The position numbers and the translations under genes were made by a program. A stretch of 64,000 bases of DNA from Papaver somniferum (lineage: Eukaryota; Streptophyta; Magnoliopsida; Ranunculales; Papaveraceae), in the NCBI RefSeq assembly GCF_003573695.1, contig NC_039359.1, positions 75,220,783-75,284,782 on the forward strand, given 5' to 3'. A model generated the notes under the pieces. It saw only the letters and a program-made list of their open reading frames with translations. It ran no database searches and had not been told where the DNA came from. This document shows, one piece after another, positions 32,950-44,205 of this stretch (position 1 is the first letter of the stretch; every line of letters starts with the position of its first letter).

Positions 32950-33899
32950 TAAGTAACTTGTCAGTGTTATCACATTTATCTTGTTGCTGCTTACCCAATT
33001 TTAGGTACGATTCCTTAACTCGTATGGTTTTATAATTAGGGTTTGCTGATTTCTTTCTTTCTATTTTAAATCTAGGGTTGAAAAATGTTTGTTGGTGTTT
33101 AAAAGTACCTTATGAAGGTATGAAGATGGATTTACCATCAGTTCTGTTGGTGTTTGAAAACTAGGTATGCTAAATGTTTGACAAAATGTCCCTGTTAACT
33201 CAGTATTTGAAACTACTTTGTTAGCCGAAAATTGCATTAATACATTTATGATACAACTCTTGTATTTTCAAAAGTTCTTCTGCATTCTGTTGAACTGATG
33301 GCAATGTGTTTTGATATGTCAAGATGGTTTTTCCCTGTTAATAATACATTGGAACTGGGTTGTTAGTTTGCTTGTAGAGCGGGTTTTTGATAAGTTGCGG
33401 CATCGCTGCAACTTGTATTATGATTCGACATATTATTTGGTTCACTGGCTTATAAAAACACTCTTAAATTACATTATTATTACACAGAAATGAGCGTTTT
33501 CAGAAAATACTTATGAATAACAAAGGATTTTGCAGACTTGCAGTAGTTAGGCATATTTTGTAGAATCATAAGATGACTTTTAGTGTGTGATTTCGACTTA
33601 AAATTATTTTTTGTTACTTGAAATGGACTGTAGAAATTTTTTTGGGGATAGAAAATAAGCTGTTTAGGCATTACACAATGCTTAAACCGTATTGGCAAAT
33701 TCAAAGATGTGGGGAACAGTATTTCAGCTGGGGTCTAGAATATCCCACTAGGCCGTGTCATGTTACTACGCACCAAATATAAACTTAGTAAATGATAAAA
33801 TTCTTGTTGTAATAACTTGGCAAACTGATTTTGATGCACTGCAATTTATACTTGTTTTAATATTTTCTCAAGCTGTCTAACCCAAAACTATAGTCATAG

Positions 33900-34481
33900 G
33901 TGCCAAGTTATGGGTATTCCTGGAGAGGTTCCAAGAAATCATAAAGATTCAATGCCAGTGTTGAAGGAAAGGTAAATAGTTGGAAATACTATTATGTTCT
34001 ATTTTATTAGGTCTACAGTATCTAGTTTTATGCTGGTAAAGTAATGAGTATAATGACTTCTGCATAAATGTTTATCAATTCTACGGTGTTTTGTAGGATG
34101 TATATCCACCCCCAAAAACACTGGGATCGTTACGGCAAGATTACAAATTACTCCAACTTGCCGTCTTTAAAAGAACTACGTGAGCAGTTGGCACCCCTTG
34201 AGCAAGCTATGTTCCGAACAACTGCAATTGGGCATCTTCTTGACATACCGATAAAACAAAGATGGTCTTGGGAATTATTTCATTACTTATTGTCTAGGAA
34301 GGTTGCGTACCATGCTAATCCCGGAGAAGACGCCGAAGAAAAAATCGAAGAAACGTTGTTCAGGGTCTGTGACAAGCAATTTGGCTTTGGGAAAGTTTCT
34401 AACAAGAAAAGCGGCTCTAGAACTATTTGTGACAACCCTTGTGACAAAGACATTTGCTTTGGGAAGATGGAATTTAAATAA
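33900..34481 (+). pseudogene. DUF1985-like exons of a transposon-borne Ulp1-type gene
   Basis: Exons 33900-33971 (MGIPGEVPRNHKDSMPVLKE) and 34097-34481 joined by GT/AG in phase. The second reads HWDRYGKITNYSNLPSLKE and EQAMFRTTAIGHLLDIPIKQ followed by RWSWELFHYLLSRKV, resembling the DUF1985 pattern (short helical run, then FGHLLDI, then HYLL-R) found in plant proteins that end in a Ulp1 cysteine protease. It stops after 128 codons in a Lys/Cys-rich tail. The body between this and the protease end is missing. Confidence 0.55.
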
Positions 34482-34565
34482 ACATAATTTGTGGACAGAC
34501 ATTTCGAGTAAGTAAACCATCCAAGTAGAAAAGGAATAATATTTTTGATCATTTTCATGTTACAG

Positions 34566-34707
34566 GTCCTCTTGTGGTGTCTTTTCCATCAAGTTTATTG
34601 AGCATATGATTAGGGATATGTCTTTCCGAAATTCCAAGCCCTTGAAACACCAGATATGGGCAGCATCTTACGAAAGCACATTTGGAGGCATCTCTGGAAA
34701 ACAGTAA
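34566..34707 (+). pseudogene. Ulp1-like protease C-terminal fragment
   Basis: Reads SSCGVFSIKFIEHMIRDMSF then a tail to TAA at 34705-34707, preceded by an AG acceptor. CGVF.IKFIE is the segment around the catalytic cysteine of Ulp1/SENP-type SUMO proteases (usually DCGVFVIKF.E). The His and Asp of the triad are not present, so it is a fragment of the same transposon-borne gene as 33900-34481. Confidence 0.6.
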
Positions 34708-34854
34708 TGTGAGACTAATGAAAAATCACTTACAAAAAATGCATAATAATTCAGTGATAAACCTAAAATGGTTAACAATATTGTCATCGGCATTCGGCAT
34801 CACCAATGAGAAATTAACCTGAGTGTTTTGAATAGCAAGGATTGACATCTCTTA

Positions 34855-35127
34855 CTTTTTTGCTCTGCTAGTCGTCGTCCTTGAATCGCTAAAGCATCAA
34901 GTTCAAGCTTCTTGTAAGCACTCTCAACCACCTTTTCCTTTATGTTACACTGAAATATCATTGTACAACAAACAAGCAAGATACTTGGAGATGAGGTATT
35001 AAAATACAAACACTGGGTATGAATAATAGAACAAGAAAAAAAAATCCTATGTGAAGCAAAAGACTTAAACTTCTTTAACCAATCCTGCGAGTAAAGTCCT
35101 CGGCTTGCAAATCCACTTGGTGTTCCT
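34855..35127 (-). pseudogene. Captured ISWI-type chromatin-remodeller exon fragments
   Basis: Two minus-strand pieces in the order of the parent gene. 35063-35127 reads HQVDLQAEDFTRRIG then a stop, matching the ISWI helicase stretch around QVDLQAQDRAHRIGQ. 34855-34949 reads CNIKEKVVESAYKKLELDAL followed by AIQGRRLAEQK, matching the ISWI segment IEE.VIERAYKKLALDALVI..GRLAEQK, with AG and GT borders. The parent would be a CHR11/CHR17-like gene. Looks like Pack-MULE style capture, opposite in strand to the Ulp1-like gene. Confidence 0.7.
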
Positions 35128-36444
35128 ACATGATTCATCATAGAAAAAGGGGTATAACTGGACCAACATATTAAGTCAAAAAAGACAGGCATTTTATCAA
35201 ACAGTAAATGAGAGATAATGATTTCATTTCTTTTAACAGAAAATCATAATCGATTAAAAGAAGAAGTCTCAAAACGTGACAGAAGAGATACAAATCCAAA
35301 ATGAAGAAAGAAACAAAAAAAAAAAAAAAAAGCAAGACAATTGGGAGCTGAGAAGATTAATTATACTTTTAGTCTTTACTTTTTCTAAACTAATCAAGTA
35401 AACTAGGAAAAGGGAAAAAATTATGTTGTTTGAATTTTCTGTGTACATACCGGAAATTAATTTGAGTGACCGAATAATGGTATTGCTAAAAAAAATTAGA
35501 AGAGGTGGTAGGGGTAGAATGCTGGTATACTTCAATGAGGAAAGAAAGGAAAAATGAAATAAAAATGAAAAATTAAGAAGTGAAACTGCAATTTTTTGTG
35601 GACCTTAGGGTAATGGAGACAGAGATGTAATACAGATGTAATAAGTAAATTAAATAACAATAACAGATTGATGACGTAAATGGTATTGTCCAGACCTTAG
35701 TTTTAAAAGTCAGGACCTTCTTAAACCTACGTGGTGCTTACTTGGCACCTAAGGTCCAGACTCTAAGTCTAATGGTCAAGACCTTCCTGAACTGATGTGG
35801 CCCTTACGTGGCAACCCATATTTGGGATTTTTAAAAGGTCCAGACTTTAGCAAGAAAGAATCCGGACTTTTTTACCTGAAACAAATTCTAATTATAGTAC
35901 TTTTGAATAATTTCAAAAGGTCCAGTTGGAGGTCTGGACTTTCGATTGTAGACCTTAATAATAAATAAAATATTTTTTTTTTAATTTTTTTTTAGCTAAA
36001 ATAAAGTTATGATTTGATTAAAAGTACAAAAAAAATGTTAGATACAGCACAATCAATTTTTACAAATGTAGGTACACAAAAACCAAAAGCTAAGCAACAG
36101 GCAAAAAAATAAATAAATTAATAGATACCTTTTGTACAAAGAAAAATTAGTTAATTTTTTAAGTATATCACTTTCATTTATATTACTAAGTATAGTTTTG
36201 GTCTCATTCGCTTTACCTTCCTTACTCACGAAGGCACTAGTCTTAACCAATTTATTTACGCATGATAATATTTGAAAATAATAACAAAAAAATCGAAGGT
36301 CCATTAATTTTTAGGAAAAAAATGTAATAAAGTTATTTGTTAGGGGTAAAAATGATACACTATCCCATTTTCGTGTATTAATTTACGTTTCCCATATTTT
36401 CAAAAGACACATCCAAAAATATTATATTTTTGATAATTAGGCCG

Positions 36445-36782
36445 GTGTAACAGTATTGCAGTAAATTCCTCTCCAAGTGCAAAAATGTCCATTGTTTTCA
36501 AATTCCCAATCAAGCAATACAGTGGAACCATTATCAAGTGATTCTTTGATAGATTTCAATGCTTGTCCTGACAAACAAACTCAGAAATCAATATCTCAAT
36601 GAATAAAAAAATCAACAAAAACACAAATAACTATGTTTTGAAACAATGGGGAAAACTTGCCATAAAAGGAAAGAACAGAGAATAACGTTGAAATATAAAC
36701 AACCTTCCAGAGAGAAAGAAGAAACAACTGTTGACAAAAATGTTGCGAGTGAGAAGAGTGTTACTAGATACAGTTTCTCCAT
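36445..36782 (-). pseudogene. ERECTA-like 5' exons: signal peptide and LRR N-terminal cap
   Basis: Exon 1 (36704-36782) begins at ATG with MEKLYLVTLFSLATFLSTVV and SSFSLEG, a clear signal peptide. Exon 2 (from 36567) reads GQALKSIKESLDNGSTVLLD followed by WEFENNGHFCTWRGIYCNTV, the ERECTA-type LRR cap (W..D ... C.WRG..C). It is cut at 36444 by the 4.3-kb insertion and resumes at 32165. Splice phases agree. The minus-strand gene therefore spans 36782 to about 23550. Upstream, 36800-37100, is its likely promoter, without a TATA box I would trust. Confidence 0.8.
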
Positions 36783-36852
36783 TTCTAATAATAGCAATTC
36801 TTTTTGTTGTTTCAGAGCTAGAAATTAGAACTACTAGTTGGTGAGTACAAGA

Positions 36853-37655
36853 AGAAGAAGAAGGAATCTAAGTTAAATGCACATTCAATGAAATGCTTCT
36901 CTATACTAAAGATTAAGACATTAGATTATACGTCCAAATCAGTCAGGTAAAACATTTTAAATGCAATTTGCAGTTTGCACCTCTTCTTTCTCTAAACCTG
37001 ACGTGTAAATTCTCCCCAAAAACGGAAAGTTGAAAAGTAGTTTTGGGGTTTGTAAAACCGGTAAAATCTTGACTCTGGGTTGTATTTAATTTACTTTTAG
37101 GTTAGTATTTGGTCACAGTCAAATCATAACCTTTGTGTGGCCCCGTACTATGCCAAATGCTACTGCTCAATAAATTGGAGATGCTGGTAACAATGGGAAG
37201 TTTAATAATCATCCAGTAATGCTGGTAAATAATACCAAGGGAGGGAAGTGGTAAACTCAACAATTTATCCAGTCTCACCCAGTCAACATGGTCTATGTGA
37301 GTGTTTGGCCGTACTATAGTAATGGAAATTTGAACTTCCATGGCCTACTTCAAGTGTGGAATTAAGTTCCATTGCACGCTATGTTAATGGATCTGCAGTC
37401 TGCCATTCTATTGCATGGGAAAATGGAGATATTCTTATGTATGTTTTTTGTATTTTGAAAACTACTTTTATCGACATTGTGTTCATTTTATGTTCCTAGA
37501 TATCATAATAAGGCAGCCGGCAAGCTTGCCATGTAGTAATTTCGCAAGATTGGTATCACACTCTACCCACTCTCATTGCCAGCCAACTCTTGCAATACAA
37601 TGTGCTTGGTTAAAGTTAATAATATTATTCATCTTTAGCATTAAAAAGTCTAGCA
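36853..37655. other. Intergenic stretch upstream of the ERECTA-like pseudogene
   Basis: No gene or recognised repeat beyond a short GAA run at about 36850-36862. Confidence 0.5.
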
Positions 37656-38379
37656 TTTTTAGGGGCCACTCAAAAAGAATTAAGGACCATTCTTTTATTC
37701 TCAACCATTGAAGAGGGTTAAGGGGTGTCTTAAAAAGTAGGGAATTGTCAATATTGTCCTTCACCTTTATACTAAATCTAAACCTATATCCTTTATTTTC
37801 ATAATCATATCATTCTTCTTCTTCCACTCTTTTCTACCCATTGAAAAAAAAATTCATCGTTTTAATTTTGATTGAAATCAAAGATCGTCGATCAAACTAA
37901 TTATGTGATTGATTGTTTAAAATTAAAACCCCAAATTCATTGACCTTAAAGTTGAAACTTAGAACATAAAAAAAAAAAAAAAAAAACACGAGTTAAACAA
38001 ACAAAACGGATAGATGATAGTATAGTTGTGATCCAAAGTTAGGATTTTATTGCTTGAATCAAAAATTTGATCAGAATTTTTTCTAGCATTTATAGTAGCA
38101 GAAACATAATCGGTAGATAATAATCTATTTTACCTATCGATTATGGTTGATGTTCTTTGGAAATGAAGAACATCAACCATAATCAGTAGATAAATTGATT
38201 GTTGTCTACCGATTATGTTCCTGCTACTATTTTAAATTTCCGTACTAAAATTAAACACAATCGGTAGATAATGAGCATAGTTTACTACCGATTATGATTA
38301 ATACAAAACACGAAAATTGAATATATTTGGAAGTTAACGTAACACAATTTACTACCGATTATGATTAATACAAAACACG

Positions 38380-39060
38380 AAAATTTGAGTTTTTTTCCAA
38401 AATCTGAGTTTTGAGTCATTCTATATTCGGAGGTTCGAGTAACAATATAAACCTCCGAATATAGTATTGCCAAGGCTCTATATGTCGAGGCTCATGGTGG
38501 TTCCAAAGCCCTATATGCCAAGGCTCATGGTGGTTCTCATTTGGGAGCCAACACATATTCAGAAGTCAAATGAATTACTTGGTTTTCCGATTATGACTAG
38601 TACAAAACTCAAAAATTTGAGTTTTTTTTTTCCAAAATCTGATTTTTGGGCCACTCTATATTCGGAGGTTCGAGTAACAATTTAAGCCTCCGAATATAGT
38701 AGTGTCAAGGCTCTATGCGCCGAGGCTCATGGTGGTTCCAAAGCCCTATATGCCAAGGCTCATGATGGTTCTCATTTGGGAGCCAACACATATTCGGAAG
38801 TCAAATGAATTACTTTGTCTTCCGATTATGACTAGTACAAAACTCGAAAATTTGAGTTTTTTTCCAAATTCTGATTTTTGGGCCACTCTATATTCGGAGG
38901 TTCGAGTAACAATATAAACCTCTGAATATAGTAGTGCCAAGGCTCTATATCCCGAGGTTGATGGCGGTTCCAAATCCCTATATGCCAAGGCTCATGGTGG
39001 TTCTCATTTGGGAGCCAACACATATTCGGAAGAAATTATTTTTTTTTCAAAAATTCTGAT
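38380..39060. repeat. Tandem repeat of about 232 bp with internal hairpins
   Basis: Almost three units. Each has TATTCGGAGGTT ... AACCTCCGAATA as a 12-bp perfect inverted arm pair (38430, 38661 and 38891 regions), the phrase AAGGCTCATGGTGGTT twice, and TTTGGGAGCCAACACATATT. Confidence 0.8.
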
Positions 39061-39560
39061 TTTCGGGCCATTGTACATTCGGAAGTTTATGCAAATGAAA
39101 TATCTTCCGAATATGCTTGTTGCATAACAAACAATGTCATGGCTCTAAGTGGTTCCAAGAGGCGCAAACCTAGGGATTTTTGAAGGTTAGCCAACATACA
39201 TTCGGAAGTTTATGCAAACGCAATATCTTCCGATTATTACAAGTTCAAAACCAGAAAAATTTTGGTTTCTCAAAAATTCTGATTTTTGGGGCATCGTATA
39301 TTCGGGAGTTTATGCAAATGACATATCTTCCGAATATGACTGTCGCAGATCCTACCATGCCATGGCTCTAGGTGGTTTCAAGGGCCATTTCAAAAGGTTA
39401 GGCAACATACATTCGAGAGTTTATGTAAATTATATTTCCTCCGATTATTACAGGTTCAAAATTTGAAAAATCTTTGTTTTTCTAAAATTCTGATTTTTGG
39501 GCCATCGTATATTCGGGAGTTTATTCAAATGATATATCTTCCGAATATGACTGTGGCTGA
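39060..39560. repeat. Second hairpin repeat type, about 110-120 bp spacing
   Basis: Five related units with arms ATTCGGAAGTTTATGCAAA ... ATATCTTCCGAAT at about 39075, 39198, 39300, 39410 and 39510, with phrases GGGCCATCGTATATTCGGGA and CCATGCCATGGCT. Confidence 0.75.
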
Positions 39561-39836
39561 TCCTACCATGCCATGGCTATAACTCAAAAATCAAAAGAAA
39601 TGAAAAATGAAACAAAATTCATTGAAATATTGCACCCACTACATTCGGACGCATGCTTCTTATCTTGTCTACCGAATGCATTCAGAGGATAAAAACAATA
39701 TATTATCCACCAATTATCTAAGGGCAATTTTCCATTATGAATTACACGGGATAAGGGATGACTACATTTTACGTTTGAGTGACCTTTTTTGCTTTATTGT
39801 TGGCCCCTAAATCCTTTACAGTGGCCCCTAAAAACG

Positions 39837-40623
39837 CCAGGTTAAAAAGGGGGAAAACCAAAAAATAATTCTCACATCATAATTCATAAGACTTGCTCTA
39901 GTGTTAGCTGGTTTGGGCCTATAAGAATTATTTGGGCCTATTACTACGTGACAAAATATGACATTTTGAAGTAAAATGAAAAACCCCTCAACTAATTATT
40001 TTCCTTAATAGCTAAAGTACTCCCGGTTAATTAGTTAATTCGGGTGATTATTAGATGTTTAATCAAGTTAATCCTGAAATCAACTAAAGTTAATTCATCA
40101 TTAAAAAATGAAAATTTTTGATTTTTTTTTGCAAAAATCAATCCATAATCAATGGATGTTCATACACTCGTAGATCGATTATTGACTGATGTTTTAATTC
40201 ACGAAAAACACCAAGAATCAGTGCATATTACATATTAAACGACCTGATTGTAAGAATCGGTGAGCACGATGCACGCACATAGACCGATTCCACATAATGC
40301 ACCAAAAGAATCAGTTTATATAAGTGCTCATATAATTTGATTCCAGGTTAAAAAGTACACAAGTATATTGAGAAATTTTTTAACCAAGTATCAGTTTATG
40401 TAGATTTTACATGAACTGGTTATATCAAAGAAAACAAATACTGAAAACCGGGTATAAATACAATTTAAATCCATACCCGAGTTAAGATAAGAATGACTCA
40501 TTCTAAAATTGAGTATGAATCATACTCATTCTAAAATTGAGTATGATTCATACTCATTTTCAGGATACTCGTCTTCAATTTGGATATGAAAATTTCATAA
40601 AAAAAATTATTATCAGTATCAGT
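39837..40623. other. Intergenic stretch, no gene recognised
   Basis: AT-rich. The short repeated phrase GAGTATGAATCATACTCATT forms a small palindrome at about 40500-40560. Part of 40500-40623 may be internal sequence of the adjacent LTR family. Confidence 0.4.
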
Positions 40624-42132
40624 TGTTGTAATATTTCGATTGCGGTAAATAAGGATTCGTTGCTCGGACTTGAAAAAGATTTTTAAAACAAAAATATATA
40701 CAAAATTTGTCACAGGATCAAGAGATACTTGGACTCAGGATTTCACCAATTCTTATACTCATGTGATTCAATTATTAATTCTAGACAATTAAAGCTTATA
40801 TTGATAACAAATATCGACTCTTACTTTTCCAAAAATAGATTTTGTACGTATTATATGTAAATTATAAGCATGATGCATCAAGAATCTCATGGATTAAGCA
40901 TACATCATCAGACAAAATCACAAATAATCAATAAAAATCATAATTCCATTCATAATAGTGCAAAAAGTCATAAAAGAATTAAATAAAAATTACTCATGCA
41001 TAAAGAATGGTTTCTTCCATCATCCCAGTATTGGGGTTTAGCTATTCATATTAATCATACACTCAAATATTAATTCAAAGATCAAAGTATGATTAAAAGA
41101 GTCAAAAGTTATAAAACAGTGGTTCTGAGACTCACAAAACACGTCCAAAAAGAAACGATACCACAAAACTGCAGCTAAACTGCGACACTTATCCACTGCA
41201 CTGGAACTGTTGAAGAACGACGCTTCTCTGCTGCTGACGCTGCTGAAAATAAGACTGTCCTGGAGAGTCTGTTCTTCGTGTTCTTGAAGCTCTTTAATGG
41301 CAGCAGCAGCAGGTGAACATTGATGCTACTCCTTCTTCTTCGCTCCCCCTGGCTCTGGCTCGACCCCAAACTCTTGATAATCTTCTCTCACTTCGCACCA
41401 GCCTTTTTATATACCCAATCAGCTCCAAAAATCCCGAGAAAATCTCTTCTATCGGCGACTATTCTTTTTTTCTTCTTCTCTGCGTGCAGTTGAGAAAATC
41501 TCTCATGTCACTCCCTGTACGCGTTTTTTAGATATAAAATTGCCACCAAACTCTAATCAAGACTTGAACAGGACCAAGTATAGTTTACTTCAGCGTAAAA
41601 CTCTCCAAGAATCTCTTAAAAATAGCTTTGAAAGTTAAACAGAGAGTACGTGTCCTGTTTGGACTTTGATCGCTTCCTCCGACTTATACATCCCAATTGG
41701 TTGGGTTAAATCACTTGTAACAGGCCTGTTTAGTCTATTAGAGTCCATCCCAGTCGAGTTTGGTGATTGATTCTCTTTAGAAATCGTCCAACAATCGAAT
41801 CCTAAAAACTGTTCGTGAAACATTTCTTTTCCCGCCAAAACGTTAATTTGAAATGTGAAGAAGGATGCCCCCTAGCCAGTCTCGGTCTCCCTTTAGCAGA
41901 TGCCTGGAAATGGGTCACCCCTTAGTAATTAGGTTACCCCTTATCTAAAGTGAGAGTCCGTATAGTAATTTTCTCCCACGAGCGCAAAAACCAGTTTTTT
42001 AGCCAATTTCGCCGCAAAAGCTTATTTCTCCAAAAATACCTACAGGGACATAAAAAGCCATAATAAATATAAAATCGAGCACTAATAATATATACAATTG
42101 AGATTATATAAGACACAAAAATGTGCCTATCA
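40624..42132 (-). repeat. Degenerate LTR of a TGATAG-type retrotransposon, minus strand
   Basis: Minus-strand start TGATAGGCACATTTTTGTGT at 42132, end about ...ATATTACAACA at 40624. It aligns over its ends with the solo LTR at 52365-55465 (TGATAGACGCATTTATGTGT; AGCTAAACCCCAAcGCTGGG-type block at about 41025-41050). Superfamily not provable from the LTR; Ty3/gypsy is my guess. No target-site duplication found, so borders are approximate. Confidence 0.6.
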
Positions 42133-42980
42133 GGTGTGGGAAAGAACACAGATTGAATCTGGTTAGAATCGTTGTACGTTAATGCACAAATAAGCCTATA
42201 TGGTTCATTTTCAAAAAAAAATTGATGAGAAAATTTCAGAGATTCATAGTTAAGTTATTGATGAATATCTCTTAAAAACCTAAAAGAAAAGAAAATGAAT
42301 TGTTGCTTGGAATTAGGTTTTAGTTTTTGATTTTGATGAAAATTGAGAAAAAATAAAACCTTTTGATTGAAGATTTTGATTAAAGATTGTTAGAAATGAT
42401 TTTTAATTTTGTATTTGTTTTAGATAATTAGAATTATTAAGGTTAGTGTAAAGAATGGTTTGGTATCTTCATACGTTTTAGACACCCCTTATCATCTAAA
42501 AAGTTGAGATCAAAATTTTCATAGGCCACAAAATAGCTAGGTAGTGTTACTTCTTATTGATATTTGGATGCATCATGTTGTTAGTGGTCTCTATTATGAC
42601 CTAAAATACAAATAATCCCAGCAAAAAGATGACCAGTGGAGTTTGCTTTTTTTTTTTTCTTTTTGTGATAAAAGGTTTCTATTTTCCATTAATAGCATCA
42701 ATCACTTATATGGAGACCAAGTGCATTAAGAAATAAATTATAGCAAGAAAAACATACTTGAAGTAGTATATGTATATAAATAATGTAAAACTAACATATA
42801 GTCCTAGAAATAATATAGTAGAATGAGTTTGGTCCTTTTTAAAAGTATAATTATTGTTTGGTCCTACAAATTATCTTTTGGTCCTAGAGTGGACAATGTT
42901 CACATGGTTTCTACTTTTCTGATTTCTAAAATACCCTTTTCATTACCATATATACTGAACTATTAAGAGAGTAGGAAATT
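42133..42980. other. Intergenic stretch, no gene recognised
   Basis: AT-rich. TTGGTCCT recurs at 42830-42890. No open frame with recognisable content. Confidence 0.4.
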
Positions 42981-43069
42981 CAGTTTCAGATTTTTTTTCT
43001 CTCTCCTCTCTGCTGCTGTTGCTATCGATTTTTTTCTGCTCAACTTTAGAAATCGAATTTTTCTAGGGT

Positions 43070-43420
43070 TACGAAGATTGAATCGGTTTGATTACGAAGA
43101 CTGAATAGTTTTGATTACGAAGATTGGTTCGAGTTTGCGGATATAATGTTGATTACAGAGACTGGCGGAGCTGATTTTCTTACAAACATTTGATAATCGA
43201 AGTTGATTTTACGAAGATTGATTTTACGGAGCTGATTTAGTTATGAAGATTAGTTATTGGAAAATTGATTTTAGATCATATGAAGACTTGATTTTATTTA
43301 CAGAGATTACTTTGAATTTTTGATTACAGAAGATTAATTCAATTTTACAGACTTAATATGATTTTTGGTTGCGAAGATTGATTTGATTCAATTTACAGAG
43401 ATCAATTTTGAAGTAATTTT
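43070..43420. repeat. Degenerate short repeat (GATTACGAAGATTG type)
   Basis: At least ten diverged occurrences of (GA)TTACGAAGATTGAxTT or TTACAGAGATT at irregular 20-40 bp spacing. Confidence 0.6.
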
Positions 43421-43644
43421 GTGATTTCTTCTTGTCTTTAGTGAGTTTCATACTAATTCTTTCTGATTTTCTTTCCGTTTTTTATAGATCAGTTGTTGCA
43501 TGTTAACGTCACGATTAGATCTGTGTTTTATAAATTATCTTTCAGTTTTTGCATTGTAGATCAATATATGCTTTTTTGATTAGTTGCTCTTTTGATTTGA
43601 TTAGTTTGCCATCTATGTTTTTCTGTTTTTGCATCTAAAAGAAA

Positions 43645-44030
43645 TGAACTCTTCTTTTTATTAAGAATTTAGGCGTTAATATTTTAGAATGAACTCTTTT
43701 TTTTGTTAAGAGTTAGGTATTCATACGTTAGAATGAACTCTTCTTTCGATAAGAATTTTAGGTGTTCATCTTTTAGAATGAACTCTTTTTTTTAAGATAT
43801 TTTAGGCGTTCATCTGTTAGAATGAACTCTTCTTTTTGTTAAGAATTTTTAAGTGTTCATATGTTATAATGAACTCTCTTTTTTGTTAAGAATTTTATAG
43901 TTGTTCATCTGTTATAATGAACTTTTTTTTTGTTAAGAATTTAGTTGTTCATCTCTTAGAATGAACTCTTTTTTTTTTCTTTTTTTTTTAAGATTTAGGT
44001 GTTAATCTGTTAGAATTAACTATTTTAAAG
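43645..44030. repeat. Minisatellite, about 46-bp unit, eight copies
   Basis: Units start AATGAACTCTT and continue T-rich, then GTTAAGAATTTAGGTGTTC and ATCTGTTAG, at about 43645, 43691, 43732, 43778, 43822, 43868, 43917 and 43961, with a partial ninth at 44016. Confidence 0.85.
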
Positions 44031-44099
44031 GTTGTTCTTTGATTTGATTAGTTTTCAATATATTTTAAAGATGAAGAATAAAGAATAAACTATGGTGTA

Positions 44100-44205
44100 T
44101 TTATTTTTTTACCAAAACGACATCCCTTTTTTCAGATGATCTTTATTTCCGCAATAATAACAAACGTTATTATCTGGATTCGTGTGTGCTGATTTTGAAG
44201 GTTAA
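44100..44205 (-). pseudogene. Zinc-knuckle end of the type B' gag, split off by element C
   Basis: Minus strand reads KSAHTNPDNNVCYYCGNKDH with LKKGM following, aligning with SKSAHKRTV ... CYYCENKGHSEQRC of the type B gag (last cysteine lost). Its upstream part lies beyond element C at 52272-52364 (TSSQPKVFTNGKSE) and beyond the solo LTR at 55466-56187. Confidence 0.65.

Larger units (their letters stand above)
32166..36444. mobile_element. 4.3-kb Ulp1-carrying MULE-like insertion in the LRR-cap exon
   Basis: Inserted in the exon encoding the LRR N-terminal cap: GTGTAACA occurs at 32158-32165 and 36445-36452, and joining the flanks restores the reading CNTV to TLSVITL. The 8-bp repeat (9 bp with one mismatch) suits a hAT or MULE. 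Inverted ends share TAATTATC(T/A)AAAATA (left about 32190, right about 36436), with extra CAA repeats at the left border. Inside: a 420-bp MITE, a DUF1985/Ulp1-like gene remnant and two ISWI-like exon fragments. Ulp1 genes are known passengers of plant MULEs, which favours MULE over hAT. Confidence 0.65.
37656..39836. mobile_element. Non-autonomous element with 15-bp inverted ends and hairpin repeats
   Basis: TTTTTAGGGGCCACT at about 37656-37670 is perfectly inverted at 39822-39836 (AGTGGCCCCTAAAAA). A second GGCCCCTAAAT stretch lies just inside the right end. The interior (38100-39560) is an array of hairpin-forming tandem repeats, with no coding region. I could not assign a target-site duplication; flanks GTCTAGCA and CGCCAGGT do not match. 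Confidence 0.6.

Noticed and set aside
35269..35535. 88-codon minus-strand frame rich in Leu, Ser and Phe
   Set aside because: Generated by a poly-A run and AT-rich DNA inside the 4.3-kb insertion; no motif seen.
38100..39560. CRISPR-like array
   Set aside because: Regularly spaced repeats, but units are tandem and palindromic with conserved 'spacers', in a plant genome; not a CRISPR array.
41313..41531. Ser/Leu-rich open frame
   Set aside because: It lies inside the degenerate TGATAG-type LTR; no domain, no start context, no matching copy in the solo LTR.
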